Below the pieces are notes generated by a model that saw nothing but the letters and a program-made list of their open reading frames with translations, did no database searches and had not been told where the DNA came from. Positions 8,812 through 16,474 of a stretch of DNA of 17,380 nucleotides are shown here, one piece after another (the stretch's first letter is position 1; each line of letters starts with the position of its first letter). A program made the position numbers and the translations under genes. Source of the DNA: an uncultured Lachnospiraceae bacterium (GTDB lineage Bacteria; Bacillota; Clostridia; Lachnospirales; Lachnospiraceae). The stretch covers positions 1-17,380 of the forward strand of contig CAMPAP010000101.1 in the NCBI GenBank assembly GCA_946631935.1, written 5' to 3'.

Positions 8812-9903
8812 ATGGAAGATAAAAAGATCTGGAAAAAATTTCTCATACAGGCTTTGACGGTAAGCATATCTTTGCTTATTTTTGTTGCCGTTCTTGTCAT
8901 TTATGTGGATCCCATGTTTCATTTTCATGCTCCCGCTAAAGGCGTGTCCTACATACTTGATAATGAGAGGTATCAGAATAACGGGATCCTCAAAAATTTC
9001 GATTATGATGCTCTTGTAACGGGAACCAGCATGAGCGAGAATTTTAAGACATCCTCGGTTGACGCTCTGTTTGGGACAAAGAGCGTGAAAGCATCCTATG
9101 CAGGGGGATATTTTAAGGAGATCTATGATGCGGAAAGATTTGCTCTTGCAAACAATCCGGATCTTAAGATGGTGATAAGAAGTGTTGATATGTCATTTAT
9201 CATGACGGAAAGTGATTATATCAATCCTGCCGCGTCCTATCCTCATTACCTGATGGATGACGATCCTTTTAACGATGACATATATGTCTTCAATGCAGAT
9301 ATTCTTTTTGAATATGTGAATGCGGAACTGATAAGATCGGCTAAGAAGATCCCTGCGGATACTTTTGATGATTATATGAATTTTGAGGAAAAAGACGACT
9401 GCTCAGGTCCCGGATATGTGCTTTTATTCGTAGAGGATTATGAAGCACCTCTTGAGCAGAAGGGCTTAGAGGATTCAGAGAGGGAAATGCTCATAGAAAA
9501 TATAAGGGCAAATCTTACAGCCAACCCGGCCGCATATCCGGATACGGAATTTTATTATTTCATACCTCCCTACAGTATCGCTGACTGGTGGCAGACCTAT
9601 GTATCAAAGGGCAGGCTTGATGCTTATATAGAGACCATGACCATAGTTACGGAAGAACTGCTTAAGTATGACAATGTGCATGTTTTCTGTTTTTATGATG
9701 ATACAGACATGGTGACTGATCTGTACAATTATACGGATTCCTGTCATTATGTAAGCAGTGTAAGTGAAATGATACTTGAAAAAATGGCTTCGGGAGAAAA
9801 CGAACTGACAGAGGATGATTATAAAGAGTATTATGAATCCCTGAGAAAGTTTTATTCTGAATTCGATTATTCATCCGTCATCCCGGGAGCAGTCTTTAAA
9901 TAG
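8812..9903 (+). CDS. SGNH-hydrolase-like membrane-anchored partner of the MBOAT protein
   Basis: 363 residues with one N-terminal membrane anchor (about 10-31) and an extracellular domain. Near its start TGTSMSENF (70-78) looks like SGNH block I, with Ser73 or Ser75 as candidate nucleophile. Near the C end TDSCHY (308-313) gives the Asp309...His312 pair of block V. This is the pattern of the extracellular transferases that work with MBOAT proteins (AlgJ/AlgX, DltD). It would accept the acyl group outside the cell and place it on the polymer. The RYQNNGILKNFDYDAL region is one I associate with proteins next to MBOAT genes in Firmicutes. The ATG at 8812 is preferred because AGGTG (8798-8802) lies 9 nt upstream; the GTG at 8800 falls inside that site. 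Substrate unknown. Confidence 0.75.
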   Translation: MEDKKIWKKFLIQALTVSISLLIFVAVLVIYVDPMFHFHAPAKGVSYILDNERYQNNGILKNFDYDALVTGTSMSENFKTSSVDALFGTKSVKASYAGGYFKEIYDAERFALANNPDLKMVIRSVDMSFIMTESDYINPAASYPHYLMDDDPFNDDIYVFNADILFEYVNAELIRSAKKIPADTFDDYMNFEEKDDCSGPGYVLLFVEDYEAPLEQKGLEDSEREMLIENIRANLTANPAAYPDTEFYYFIPPYSIADWWQTYVSKGRLDAYIETMTIVTEELLKYDNVHVFCFYDDTDMVTDLYNYTDSCHYVSSVSEMILEKMASGENELTEDDYKEYYESLRKFYSEFDYSSVIPGAVFK

Positions 9904-9953
9904 CTTTTACTAAGACTAAAGATCCGGCAGATGGAGACAAAAAGATCAGTAGT

Positions 9954-9961
9954 AAGGAAGG
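9954..9961 (+). promoter_or_regulatory. Ribosome binding site supporting a TTG start for manA
   Basis: AAGGAAGG lies 6 nt before the TTG at 9968. No ATG or GTG occurs early in this frame and the conserved N-terminal FKPYFSHTIWGG begins at residue 7, so the TTG start is well supported. Confidence 0.75.
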
Positions 9962-9967
9962 CCTGTT

Positions 9968-10924
9968 TTGGAAAAGATACTTTTATTTAAACCTTATTTT
10001 TCACATACGATATGGGGCGGTGAAAGGCTCTGCAGGGAATTCGGATATGACGAGCCCGGATCCGATGTCGGGGAATGCTGGGGGATCTCGGCCCATCCCA
10101 CCGGAGAGAGCATAGTTGACGGAGGATGCTTTGACGGTCTTAAGTTATCACAGCTGTGGGATGAGCACAGGGAACTTTTCGGAAATATGGAAGGTGACAG
10201 ATTTCCCATTCTTGTTAAGATAATTGATGCAAAGGACGATTTAAGTGTACAGGTTCACCCTGATGATAAATATGCCCTGGTTCATGAGAACGGATCCTGG
10301 GGCAAGACCGAAAGCTGGTATGTGCTTCACAGTCCCGATGAAGGAAGGATAGTCATCGGACATAACGCAACTACCAGGGAAGAACTCTGCGACATGATAG
10401 ACAACGGAAAATGGGGTGAACTTATCCGTGTGGTTCCCGTAAGTCCCGGGGACGTGATACAGATAGACCCGGGAACCGTGCATGCCATGTCTGCGGGACT
10501 GTCGGTCCTTGAAACACAGACCACAAGCGATATCACATACAGGCTGTATGATTATGACAGGCAGAAGGATGGTAAGAAGAGACCTCTCCACCATAAGGAA
10601 AGTAAAGACGTCATAAAGGTCCCCTCCAAAAGTACCGGAGAAATGGTGAAAAAGTCACCTGAGTGCCCGGATAATTCCATGGTGCTCATCACTGACTGCA
10701 GGTATTACAAGGTGGCAAGGTTAAAGGTAAAGGGAGAGTACATTTTAGAGTCAGGAGCACCTTTTTTAAATGCCAGTGTTCTTGAGGGAAGCGGAACCGT
10801 TTTAGGCACTGAGGTAAAAAAGGGAACCCACATGATCATAACCTCGGAAGGAGTAAAAAGAGCGGTTTTTTCGGGAGATATGGACCTTATCGTTTCCACT
10901 GTGGAAGGCCCCCATCTTATCTGA
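9968..10924 (+). CDS. manA: Mannose-6-phosphate isomerase, class I (Firmicute short form)
   Basis: 318 residues, typical for the short Bacillus-type ManA. It interconverts mannose-6-phosphate and fructose-6-phosphate in the cytoplasm, a zinc-dependent reaction. Visible family features are KPYFSHTIWGGERL (8-21), GECWGISAHP (35-44), LSVQVHPDDKYA with zinc ligands Gln95 and His97, KTESWY with Glu115, DPGTVHAM with His172, and YRLYDYDR with the active-site Arg192. It starts with TTG. In this setting it could supply mannose-6-phosphate for GDP-mannose and surface polysaccharide, or channel mannose into glycolysis; the neighbours favour but do not prove the first. The 64-nt gap before it shows no terminator or convincing promoter. 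Confidence 0.95.
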   Translation: MEKILLFKPYFSHTIWGGERLCREFGYDEPGSDVGECWGISAHPTGESIVDGGCFDGLKLSQLWDEHRELFGNMEGDRFPILVKIIDAKDDLSVQVHPDDKYALVHENGSWGKTESWYVLHSPDEGRIVIGHNATTREELCDMIDNGKWGELIRVVPVSPGDVIQIDPGTVHAMSAGLSVLETQTTSDITYRLYDYDRQKDGKKRPLHHKESKDVIKVPSKSTGEMVKKSPECPDNSMVLITDCRYYKVARLKVKGEYILESGAPFLNASVLEGSGTVLGTEVKKGTHMIITSEGVKRAVFSGDMDLIVSTVEGPHLI

Positions 10925-10963
10925 TACTGACGGAAAACATCTGCAGGAAAAAGGAGAAAAAAA

Positions 10964-12451
10964 GTGAGCGTTATAACAAATGTAAACGATGCCGTTAATG
11001 GGTTTGTCTGGGGACTGCCCATGCTGGTCCTTCTCGTGGGAACCGGTATTTTGATGACCCTGCTGACAGGTTTTTTCCAGATAAGCCATATCGGCCACTG
11101 GTTCAGTCATACTCTTGGCGGGATATTCAAAAATAAGCATGTCACCGCACATACCGCACAGCATGACAGGCAGATAAGCCAGTTCCAGAGCCTTTGTACG
11201 GCTCTTGCGGCAACCATCGGTACAGGTAATATAGCCGGTGTTGCGGCAGCTCTTGCAACAGGAGGTCCGGGTGCGATCTTCTGGATGTGGATCGTTGCAT
11301 TTTTCGGTATGATGACTAACTATTCCGAGAATGTCCTCGGTATCTATTACAGAAGAAAAAACAGCGAAGGCGAATGGTGCGGCGGTGCCATGTACTACCT
11401 TAAAGAAGGCCTTGGCAGCAAAAAGGGCTGCAGACAGATAGGAGCCCTGCTTGCGGTACTTTTCAGTATCTTCTGTATCCTTGCATCCTTCGGTATCGGA
11501 AATATGAGCCAGATCAATTCCATAGCTGTCAACCTGAATTCCGTTTTCAAGATTCCGTATTTTGTTACCGGAATAGTCCTTATGATCATAGCGGCTCTTG
11601 TAATAGTCGGCGGGCTGAAGAGGATCGCCAGCGTAACGGAGAAGCTTGTTCCCTTTATGGCGGTTCTTTATGTCATCGGATGTATCGTCATCGTGATCGC
11701 ACATATTTCCATGATCGGCCCCGTCTTTGCTGCGATATTTAAAGGAGCCTTTCATCTTAAGTCCGCAGGAGGAGCATTCGTCGGATACGGTGTCAAGGCG
11801 GCTGTTACCATGGGAATGAAGAGAGGTGTTTTCTCAAATGAAGCAGGTCTTGGATCTTCTGTTATGGTACACTCCACTTCAAACGTAAAGGAGCCGGTAA
11901 GACAGGGTATGTGGGGAATCTTCGAAGTGTTTGCCGATACTATCGTCGTATGTACACTTACGGCTCTTGCAGTTCTTTCTTCCGGTGTTATGGACCTTGA
12001 GACCGGTCTCATGATCTCGACATCTGAAAAGACCGCTCTTGTAGCTGAGGCATTTGAAGGAACCTTAGGTGCTTTCGGCGGATGGTTCATTGCCATCGCC
12101 ATCACGCTTTTTGCTTTTTCCACGGTTCTTGGATGGAGCGTATACGGAAGCAAGGCTTTTGAGTATCTTTTCGGAACCGGGGCGATAATGGTCTATAAGG
12201 TCATATTCGTTGTGTTTATAGTTTTCGGTGCCACCATGGATCTTACTCTTGCATGGGATCTTTCCGATACTTTCAACGGCCTTATGGCAATGCCAAACCT
12301 TATAGGCGTTCTCGCACTCAGCGGTACGGTAATGAAGATCACCAGAAATTACGTTGACAGGGTGATCAAAGGAAAGGAAGAAAAACCCATGTATTCCGCC
12401 CTTCCCGATGTGCAGAAAGAGCAGGAAGAGCGCACCGACGATATTTTATAA
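10964..12451 (+). CDS. Sodium:alanine/glycine symporter, AGCS family
   Basis: 495 residues, a polytopic membrane protein with about 10-11 membrane segments. AGCS hallmarks are present: FQSLCTALAATIGTGNIAGV (74-93), GGPGAIFWMWIVAFFGM (100-116), the GEWCGGAMYYL block (136-146) and RGVFSNEAGLGSS (287-299). The family imports small neutral amino acids (alanine, glycine, in some members glutamine) with sodium. The start is GTG with AAGGAG at 10951-10956, 7 nt upstream. The gap to manA is 39 nt with no terminator. Its link to the surface-polymer genes is unclear; it may provide alanine, or be a passenger. The exact substrate cannot be read from sequence. Confidence 0.95.
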   Translation: MSVITNVNDAVNGFVWGLPMLVLLVGTGILMTLLTGFFQISHIGHWFSHTLGGIFKNKHVTAHTAQHDRQISQFQSLCTALAATIGTGNIAGVAAALATGGPGAIFWMWIVAFFGMMTNYSENVLGIYYRRKNSEGEWCGGAMYYLKEGLGSKKGCRQIGALLAVLFSIFCILASFGIGNMSQINSIAVNLNSVFKIPYFVTGIVLMIIAALVIVGGLKRIASVTEKLVPFMAVLYVIGCIVIVIAHISMIGPVFAAIFKGAFHLKSAGGAFVGYGVKAAVTMGMKRGVFSNEAGLGSSVMVHSTSNVKEPVRQGMWGIFEVFADTIVVCTLTALAVLSSGVMDLETGLMISTSEKTALVAEAFEGTLGAFGGWFIAIAITLFAFSTVLGWSVYGSKAFEYLFGTGAIMVYKVIFVVFIVFGATMDLTLAWDLSDTFNGLMAMPNLIGVLALSGTVMKITRNYVDRVIKGKEEKPMYSALPDVQKEQEERTDDIL

Positions 12452-12495
12452 TTTATTAATAAATATCATGGTGGCATTGTTGTATACTGTTTACT
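12451..12495 (+). promoter_or_regulatory. Candidate promoter with 14-bp palindrome before the third kinase
   Basis: A perfect 14-bp palindrome ATTTATTAATAAAT occupies 12451-12464. TATACT (12483-12488, 5/6 to the -10 consensus) ends 7 nt before the ATG at 12496, so transcription would start at or next to the start codon. The -35 is poor (TAAATA at 12460-12465, 17-nt spacing, inside the palindrome). There is no ribosome binding site in the last 20 nt before the ATG. The palindrome could be an operator; AT-rich palindromes also arise by chance. Confidence 0.35.
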
Positions 12496-14370
12496 ATGAA
12501 CGGTTATAATATTTCTTATGAAACTGCATCGATCTTCTTCATGTCGATCGTCATTATTTGTCTTCTTCAGATGCGAAGGAAACGCACGGACAGATATAAA
12601 AAGTTTCTTATTCTTCTTATATCTGTTCTGTGCGGTCTGATATTTGATGTCATCGGTGCCGTGTCCATAAGCTGTCTGGATGAATTCGGTGCTACGGCAT
12701 CGCTCATCATCAATACTTTGTATTTCTTCTTTGCCGGATTCACCGGCTTTGCATATTTCCGCTATACAGAAGCATATGTGTCTGTTGAGAATGATATAAA
12801 CAGGCTTTCGAGACGGTTTGCATTTGCTGTGATGATCATTTACACGGCGCTTCTTGTCATGAATATCTTTACCGGATGGATCTTTTACTTTGAGAACGGA
12901 AAGTATATGTTCGGTCTTCTTCATATCGTTCCTTCCGTTGTCACCATCTTTTTTATATTCTTTGGCGTACTGTTTTCACTTCTCCATCATAAGGAAATGA
13001 ATTCAAGGGAGCTTGGTTCTTTCAGCGGATTCATTGTGGTGCTTGTGGGAGTTATCCTTCAAAATTTTGTATTCCCGGGAACTTTACTTACATTTTTCTT
13101 TGGTTCTATCGCTGTCCTCATCCTTCTTCTGTTTGTTGAGACCCCTGATTATGAAGGGCTGCAGGATGCACTTAAAAAACTGGACGATGCCAGATTCGAA
13201 GCTGAAAAAGCAGGTCTTGCAAGAGGTGAATTTCTTTCTCTTATTTCCCGTGAGATCAAGACACCAATGAACACTATTCTCGGAATGGATGAACTGATAC
13301 TCAGGGAAAGTGACGATGAATATATAACCGGATATGCAAGGGATATTTCCACTGCAGGAAACAGTCTGATGGATATAATCAACAAGATACTTGATTATTC
13401 AGAGCTTGAATCCGGTAAGACCAGTATAGTAACCTCGCCCTACAGAATGGAAAAACTCTGCCGCGAGGTATATGGCATCTGTCAGCCCGCAGCCGAAGAA
13501 AAAGGATTAAAGCTCAGTTGCAATACGGGCTCACTCATACCTGATGTTTTGGTTGGAGACAGCGTAAGGATCAGACAGATAATGATCAATCTGGTTTCCA
13601 ACGCCGTGAAGTTCACATCCAAAGGAAGCGTCAGCATGTACGTCGGGTCTTCCGAGATCGATGACAAAAATGTGATGCTTGAGATCCGCATATCCGACAC
13701 CGGTATAGGTATCAAAGAGGAAGAGCTTGCCAAGATCTTCGGATCCTTTGACCGCTCCGGGGATGTATTTACCAACAATCTTCAGGGAATCGGTCTTGGT
13801 CTTACCATCGTATCCAAGATCACTGAGATGATGAATGGTAAGATCACCGTGGAGAGCACATACGGAAAAGGCTCTGTCTTTACGGTAAGGATACCTCAGA
13901 AACTGGCAGAAGAGTCGGACCTCGTGGCAGAAACTCCCGAGCCCGAAAAAAGTGAAGAGGCGGAAGGACCGCTTTTCAAAGCGCCGGATGCAAAGATCCT
14001 TATTGTGGATGACAATGAGATAAACCGTTCCCTTGAAGCAATGCTCCTTGGAGAAACGCAGGTCGGTATCACCCAGGCGGTGGGGGGAAATGAGATGCTT
14101 GAGCTCCTTGCCCGGGAAAACTTTGATGTGGTGCTTTTGGATCATATAATGCCGGATATGGACGGAGTTGAAGCTCTTAAGCGTGCAAAACAGATCGAAA
14201 ATGTCAAAAAGGCCGGAACAACATTTATTGCCATTACGGCAAATGCTTTTTCCGGATCAAGGGATGAATATTTAAGACAGGGATTCGACGAATATCTTTC
14301 CAAGCCGATAAATGCCAGAAGGCTTGAAGAAGTGATCATGAAGCATCTGGATGAAAATCTCCTGAAATAA
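12496..14370 (+). CDS. 7TM hybrid kinase-receiver lacking the phospho-acceptor histidine
   Basis: 624 residues: seven N-terminal membrane segments (about 9-213), a short coiled linker (about 220-243), HisKA, HATPase_c and receiver. The H box reads LISREIKTPMNTILG: Arg252 (CGT, 13249-13251) stands where the phospho-acceptor His should be. The ATPase domain keeps its motifs: N box MINLVSNAVKFT (Asn365, Asn369), G1 DTGIG (401-405) and G2 GIGLGL (431-436). The receiver is complete (Asp505/Asp506, Asp549 in LLDHIMPDMDG, Thr581, Lys603). It can probably bind ATP but cannot phosphorylate itself at the usual site. It might phosphorylate another kinase in trans, or act through its receiver only. The sensor has no large extracellular domain, unlike the two kinases at 2670 and 4999. 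The ATG has no Shine-Dalgarno; a start at 12541 would cut the first membrane segment, so 12496 is kept. Confidence 0.9.
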   Translation: MNGYNISYETASIFFMSIVIICLLQMRRKRTDRYKKFLILLISVLCGLIFDVIGAVSISCLDEFGATASLIINTLYFFFAGFTGFAYFRYTEAYVSVENDINRLSRRFAFAVMIIYTALLVMNIFTGWIFYFENGKYMFGLLHIVPSVVTIFFIFFGVLFSLLHHKEMNSRELGSFSGFIVVLVGVILQNFVFPGTLLTFFFGSIAVLILLLFVETPDYEGLQDALKKLDDARFEAEKAGLARGEFLSLISREIKTPMNTILGMDELILRESDDEYITGYARDISTAGNSLMDIINKILDYSELESGKTSIVTSPYRMEKLCREVYGICQPAAEEKGLKLSCNTGSLIPDVLVGDSVRIRQIMINLVSNAVKFTSKGSVSMYVGSSEIDDKNVMLEIRISDTGIGIKEEELAKIFGSFDRSGDVFTNNLQGIGLGLTIVSKITEMMNGKITVESTYGKGSVFTVRIPQKLAEESDLVAETPEPEKSEEAEGPLFKAPDAKILIVDDNEINRSLEAMLLGETQVGITQAVGGNEMLELLARENFDVVLLDHIMPDMDGVEALKRAKQIENVKKAGTTFIAITANAFSGSRDEYLRQGFDEYLSKPINARRLEEVIMKHLDENLLK

Positions 14371-14372
14371 TA

Positions 14373-14460
14373 CAGGTTTACCAACCAAAAGGGCAGTTAT
14401 ATTTACAATCTTTCGGATGATTGTAACCATAATCCACAGGCTTAAACCTTACGAAAGGAT
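14373..14460 (+). promoter_or_regulatory. Nested inverted repeats in the leader of the EAL gene
   Basis: The 93-nt gap holds an inner 8-bp inverted repeat, TTACAATC (14403-14410) and GATTGTAA (14419-14426), with an 8-nt loop. Around it is an outer 7-bp pair, AGGTTTA (14374-14380) and TAAACCT (14443-14449). There is no T-run, so it is not a terminator. CCTT (14447-14450) can also pair with AAGG (14455-14458), part of the ribosome binding site, and this excludes full formation of the outer stem. It does not match the c-di-GMP-I riboswitch consensus as I know it. Operator dyad and RNA switch are both possible. Confidence 0.35.
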
Positions 14461-14463
14461 CGC

Positions 14464-16425
14464 ATGCAGAGAATTTATTATCTTGATGTGGCAGCTGTAC
14501 TGGTACTGATATCGCTGCTGGCTTCTTTAATATTCAGAAGGATGCTCCGTGGTAAGGATAACAGAGCATTTGTTCAGTATGTTATCCTGCTGATCCCTCT
14601 TACCATTCTTGATATCCTAAGGACCGCGGATTTTTCATTTACAGGCATCCACGATTCCGTGCTCCGCAAGGAGATCTTTTGTGCGTTGTATAATATCGTG
14701 AATATCATGAACTATACGATGTATATTTATCTTGTGGGAAAGATCACGGGAACCTTCAGGATCATCATGCGTAAAAAGATCCTGGCCGCACTCTATTTTC
14801 TTCCTTTTATTGTCGAAACGGTCCTTGTCATATCCAATTTTTTCAATCACAGATTTTTCTACTACACAAGTGAAGATGTGGGGGTCGTATATCACCGCGG
14901 GGATCTGACATGGATCTTTATAGTTGTGGGTTATTATTATGTTCTGTTCAGCATGGTGCATATCATCATCTGCTATGTCAAAAAGAGACTGAGCGGAGTA
15001 AAATACACCGCTCTTATGGTGGTGTTCCCCATTAATGTCATCACATTCCAGATCCAGAGAATGCATCCGGAACTCCTTACCCAGATGTTCGGTTTTGCCA
15101 TCACGGTACTTATCCTGACATTTTTCGTCATAAATCCCGTGGAGAATCTCGATATGGAGACCGGAGCCAAGTCATATACTGCTTTCAGGAATTCCATCGG
15201 TAATGTTTACATGTCAGGGGATGATGCTTTTGTCGTATTCGGAAAGCTCCAGAACATCGCATCCATAAGATCCGCCCTCGGATATGATATGTACATGGCG
15301 CTTCTCAGACAGATCGCCGATAATTTCTATTCACGTCTTAAGGGAAATATCAGGGTTGACCTTAACCTGTTTTATCTGAAGAACGGATTGTTTGCATATG
15401 TTATCCGTGGGGATTATCACATTGATGAGATTGAAAAAGAGGTACAGATCATACTCCCCAAGTTAAGAGACTTGTTTGTTGTGGACGGTATCAGGTTAAA
15501 GCTTGATTTTGCCATATGCGGTGTTGCGATCCCCCGGGAGATCGGAAGCGAGAGACAGCTTATCAGATTTTCCGAGACTTTTGATTATGCGATCCCTATA
15601 AATGAATATGTCAGATATTCCCAGGTGGCTCCCGAGAAGGATTTCATCGTCAAGAATAATATCGACCGCATTATTTCAGACGCCATCAAGAACAATAAAT
15701 TTGAAATGTATTATCAGCCCATCTACTCCACCAGGGAGAAGGCTTTTATATCGGCGGAAGCACTTATCAGACTTAAGGATGAGCAGCTTGGTTTTGTATC
15801 TCCCGCGCTCTTCATACCTGCGGCGGAAAAAAGCGGAAGCATCCTTCAGATAGGGGAATTTGTCATAAGAGATGTGTGCAGGTTCCTTTCACAGGGAGAT
15901 GCCAAAAACTGCGGCATACGTTTTGTGGAGGTCAATCTTTCGGTAATACAGTGCATGCAGGCCAATATGGCTGAAAAGATACAGGATATCCTTAAGGAAT
16001 ACAATATAGATCCCGGAAGGATCAATTTTGAGATAACCGAGACTGCATCCGATTATCTTGCAGATGCCGTGCTCCGTACCATGAATGATATTTCGGTAAA
16101 CGGAAACGGATTCTCGCTTGATGACTACGGTTCGGGCTATTCAAACCTCGGGCGTGTCATGAGTTTCCCTTACAGGATAATCAAGCTTGATAAGTCGCTT
16201 GTAGACGGACTTGGAGATTCCAGAAGCTACGAAATCATGAGACAGACCATAATCCTTCTTAAGAGCCTGGGAGCCGAGATCGTGGTAGAAGGTGTAGAGG
16301 ACGAAGATAAGGCATTGTGGTTTGCAAAGATGGGCTGTGAGTATATCCAGGGTTACTATTATGCAAGGCCCATGCCGGAGAGAGAGTTCATAGATTTCTG
16401 CAGAGGAAAGCTCGGTACTTTATAA
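14464..16425 (+). CDS. 7TM membrane c-di-GMP phosphodiesterase (degenerate GGDEF plus EAL)
   Basis: 653 residues: seven membrane segments (about 7-224), a GGDEF-like domain (about 229-375) and a full EAL domain (about 395-650). The GGDEF domain begins in the usual way (METGAKSYTAF) but has KNGLF at about 306-310 where GGDEF belongs, so it should not make c-di-GMP. The EAL domain keeps its catalytic set: YYQPI (416-420), Glu432 of AEALIRL, Asn491 of VNLS, Glu523 of FEITE, Asp553/Asp554 of DDYGSGYSN, Lys574, Glu609 of VEGVE and Gln629 of QGYYYARP. It should hydrolyse c-di-GMP to pGpG at the membrane under control of its 7TM sensor. AAAGGA (14454-14459) lies 4 nt before the ATG. The sensor resembles that of the kinase just upstream. 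A terminator follows 19 nt after the stop. Confidence 0.95.
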   Translation: MQRIYYLDVAAVLVLISLLASLIFRRMLRGKDNRAFVQYVILLIPLTILDILRTADFSFTGIHDSVLRKEIFCALYNIVNIMNYTMYIYLVGKITGTFRIIMRKKILAALYFLPFIVETVLVISNFFNHRFFYYTSEDVGVVYHRGDLTWIFIVVGYYYVLFSMVHIIICYVKKRLSGVKYTALMVVFPINVITFQIQRMHPELLTQMFGFAITVLILTFFVINPVENLDMETGAKSYTAFRNSIGNVYMSGDDAFVVFGKLQNIASIRSALGYDMYMALLRQIADNFYSRLKGNIRVDLNLFYLKNGLFAYVIRGDYHIDEIEKEVQIILPKLRDLFVVDGIRLKLDFAICGVAIPREIGSERQLIRFSETFDYAIPINEYVRYSQVAPEKDFIVKNNIDRIISDAIKNNKFEMYYQPIYSTREKAFISAEALIRLKDEQLGFVSPALFIPAAEKSGSILQIGEFVIRDVCRFLSQGDAKNCGIRFVEVNLSVIQCMQANMAEKIQDILKEYNIDPGRINFEITETASDYLADAVLRTMNDISVNGNGFSLDDYGSGYSNLGRVMSFPYRIIKLDKSLVDGLGDSRSYEIMRQTIILLKSLGAEIVVEGVEDEDKALWFAKMGCEYIQGYYYARPMPEREFIDFCRGKLGTL

Positions 16426-16444
16426 AAGATGATATAAAAACTTA

Positions 16445-16472
16445 GGGAAGCCCTACGCGGCTTCCCTTTTTT
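16445..16472 (+). terminator. Rho-independent terminator after the EAL gene
   Basis: GGGAAGCC (16445-16452) pairs with GGCTTCCC (16459-16466) around a CTACGC loop and is followed by six T residues. On the minus strand the same stem is followed, after CTAAG-type sequence, by a T-run (16436-16440 as A on +), so it may also have ended the original tRNA-Ser transcript from the other side. Confidence 0.9.
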
Positions 16473-16474
16473 GT

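Noticed and set aside
7384..9903. A dlt D-alanylation operon
   Set aside because: The MBOAT and SGNH pair resembles DltB/DltD in logic, but no dltA or dltC is present and the MBOAT motifs are of AlgI type.
10802..11755. Minus-strand open frame of 317 codons
   Set aside because: It lies opposite manA and the AGCS symporter, both with clear family motifs; its translation is low-complexity, rich in His, Lys and Asp.
14373..14463. c-di-GMP riboswitch upstream of the EAL gene
   Set aside because: The conserved core of the GEMM-I class (for example the GCAAAGCC-type segment) is not present, so only a generic nested dyad is reported.
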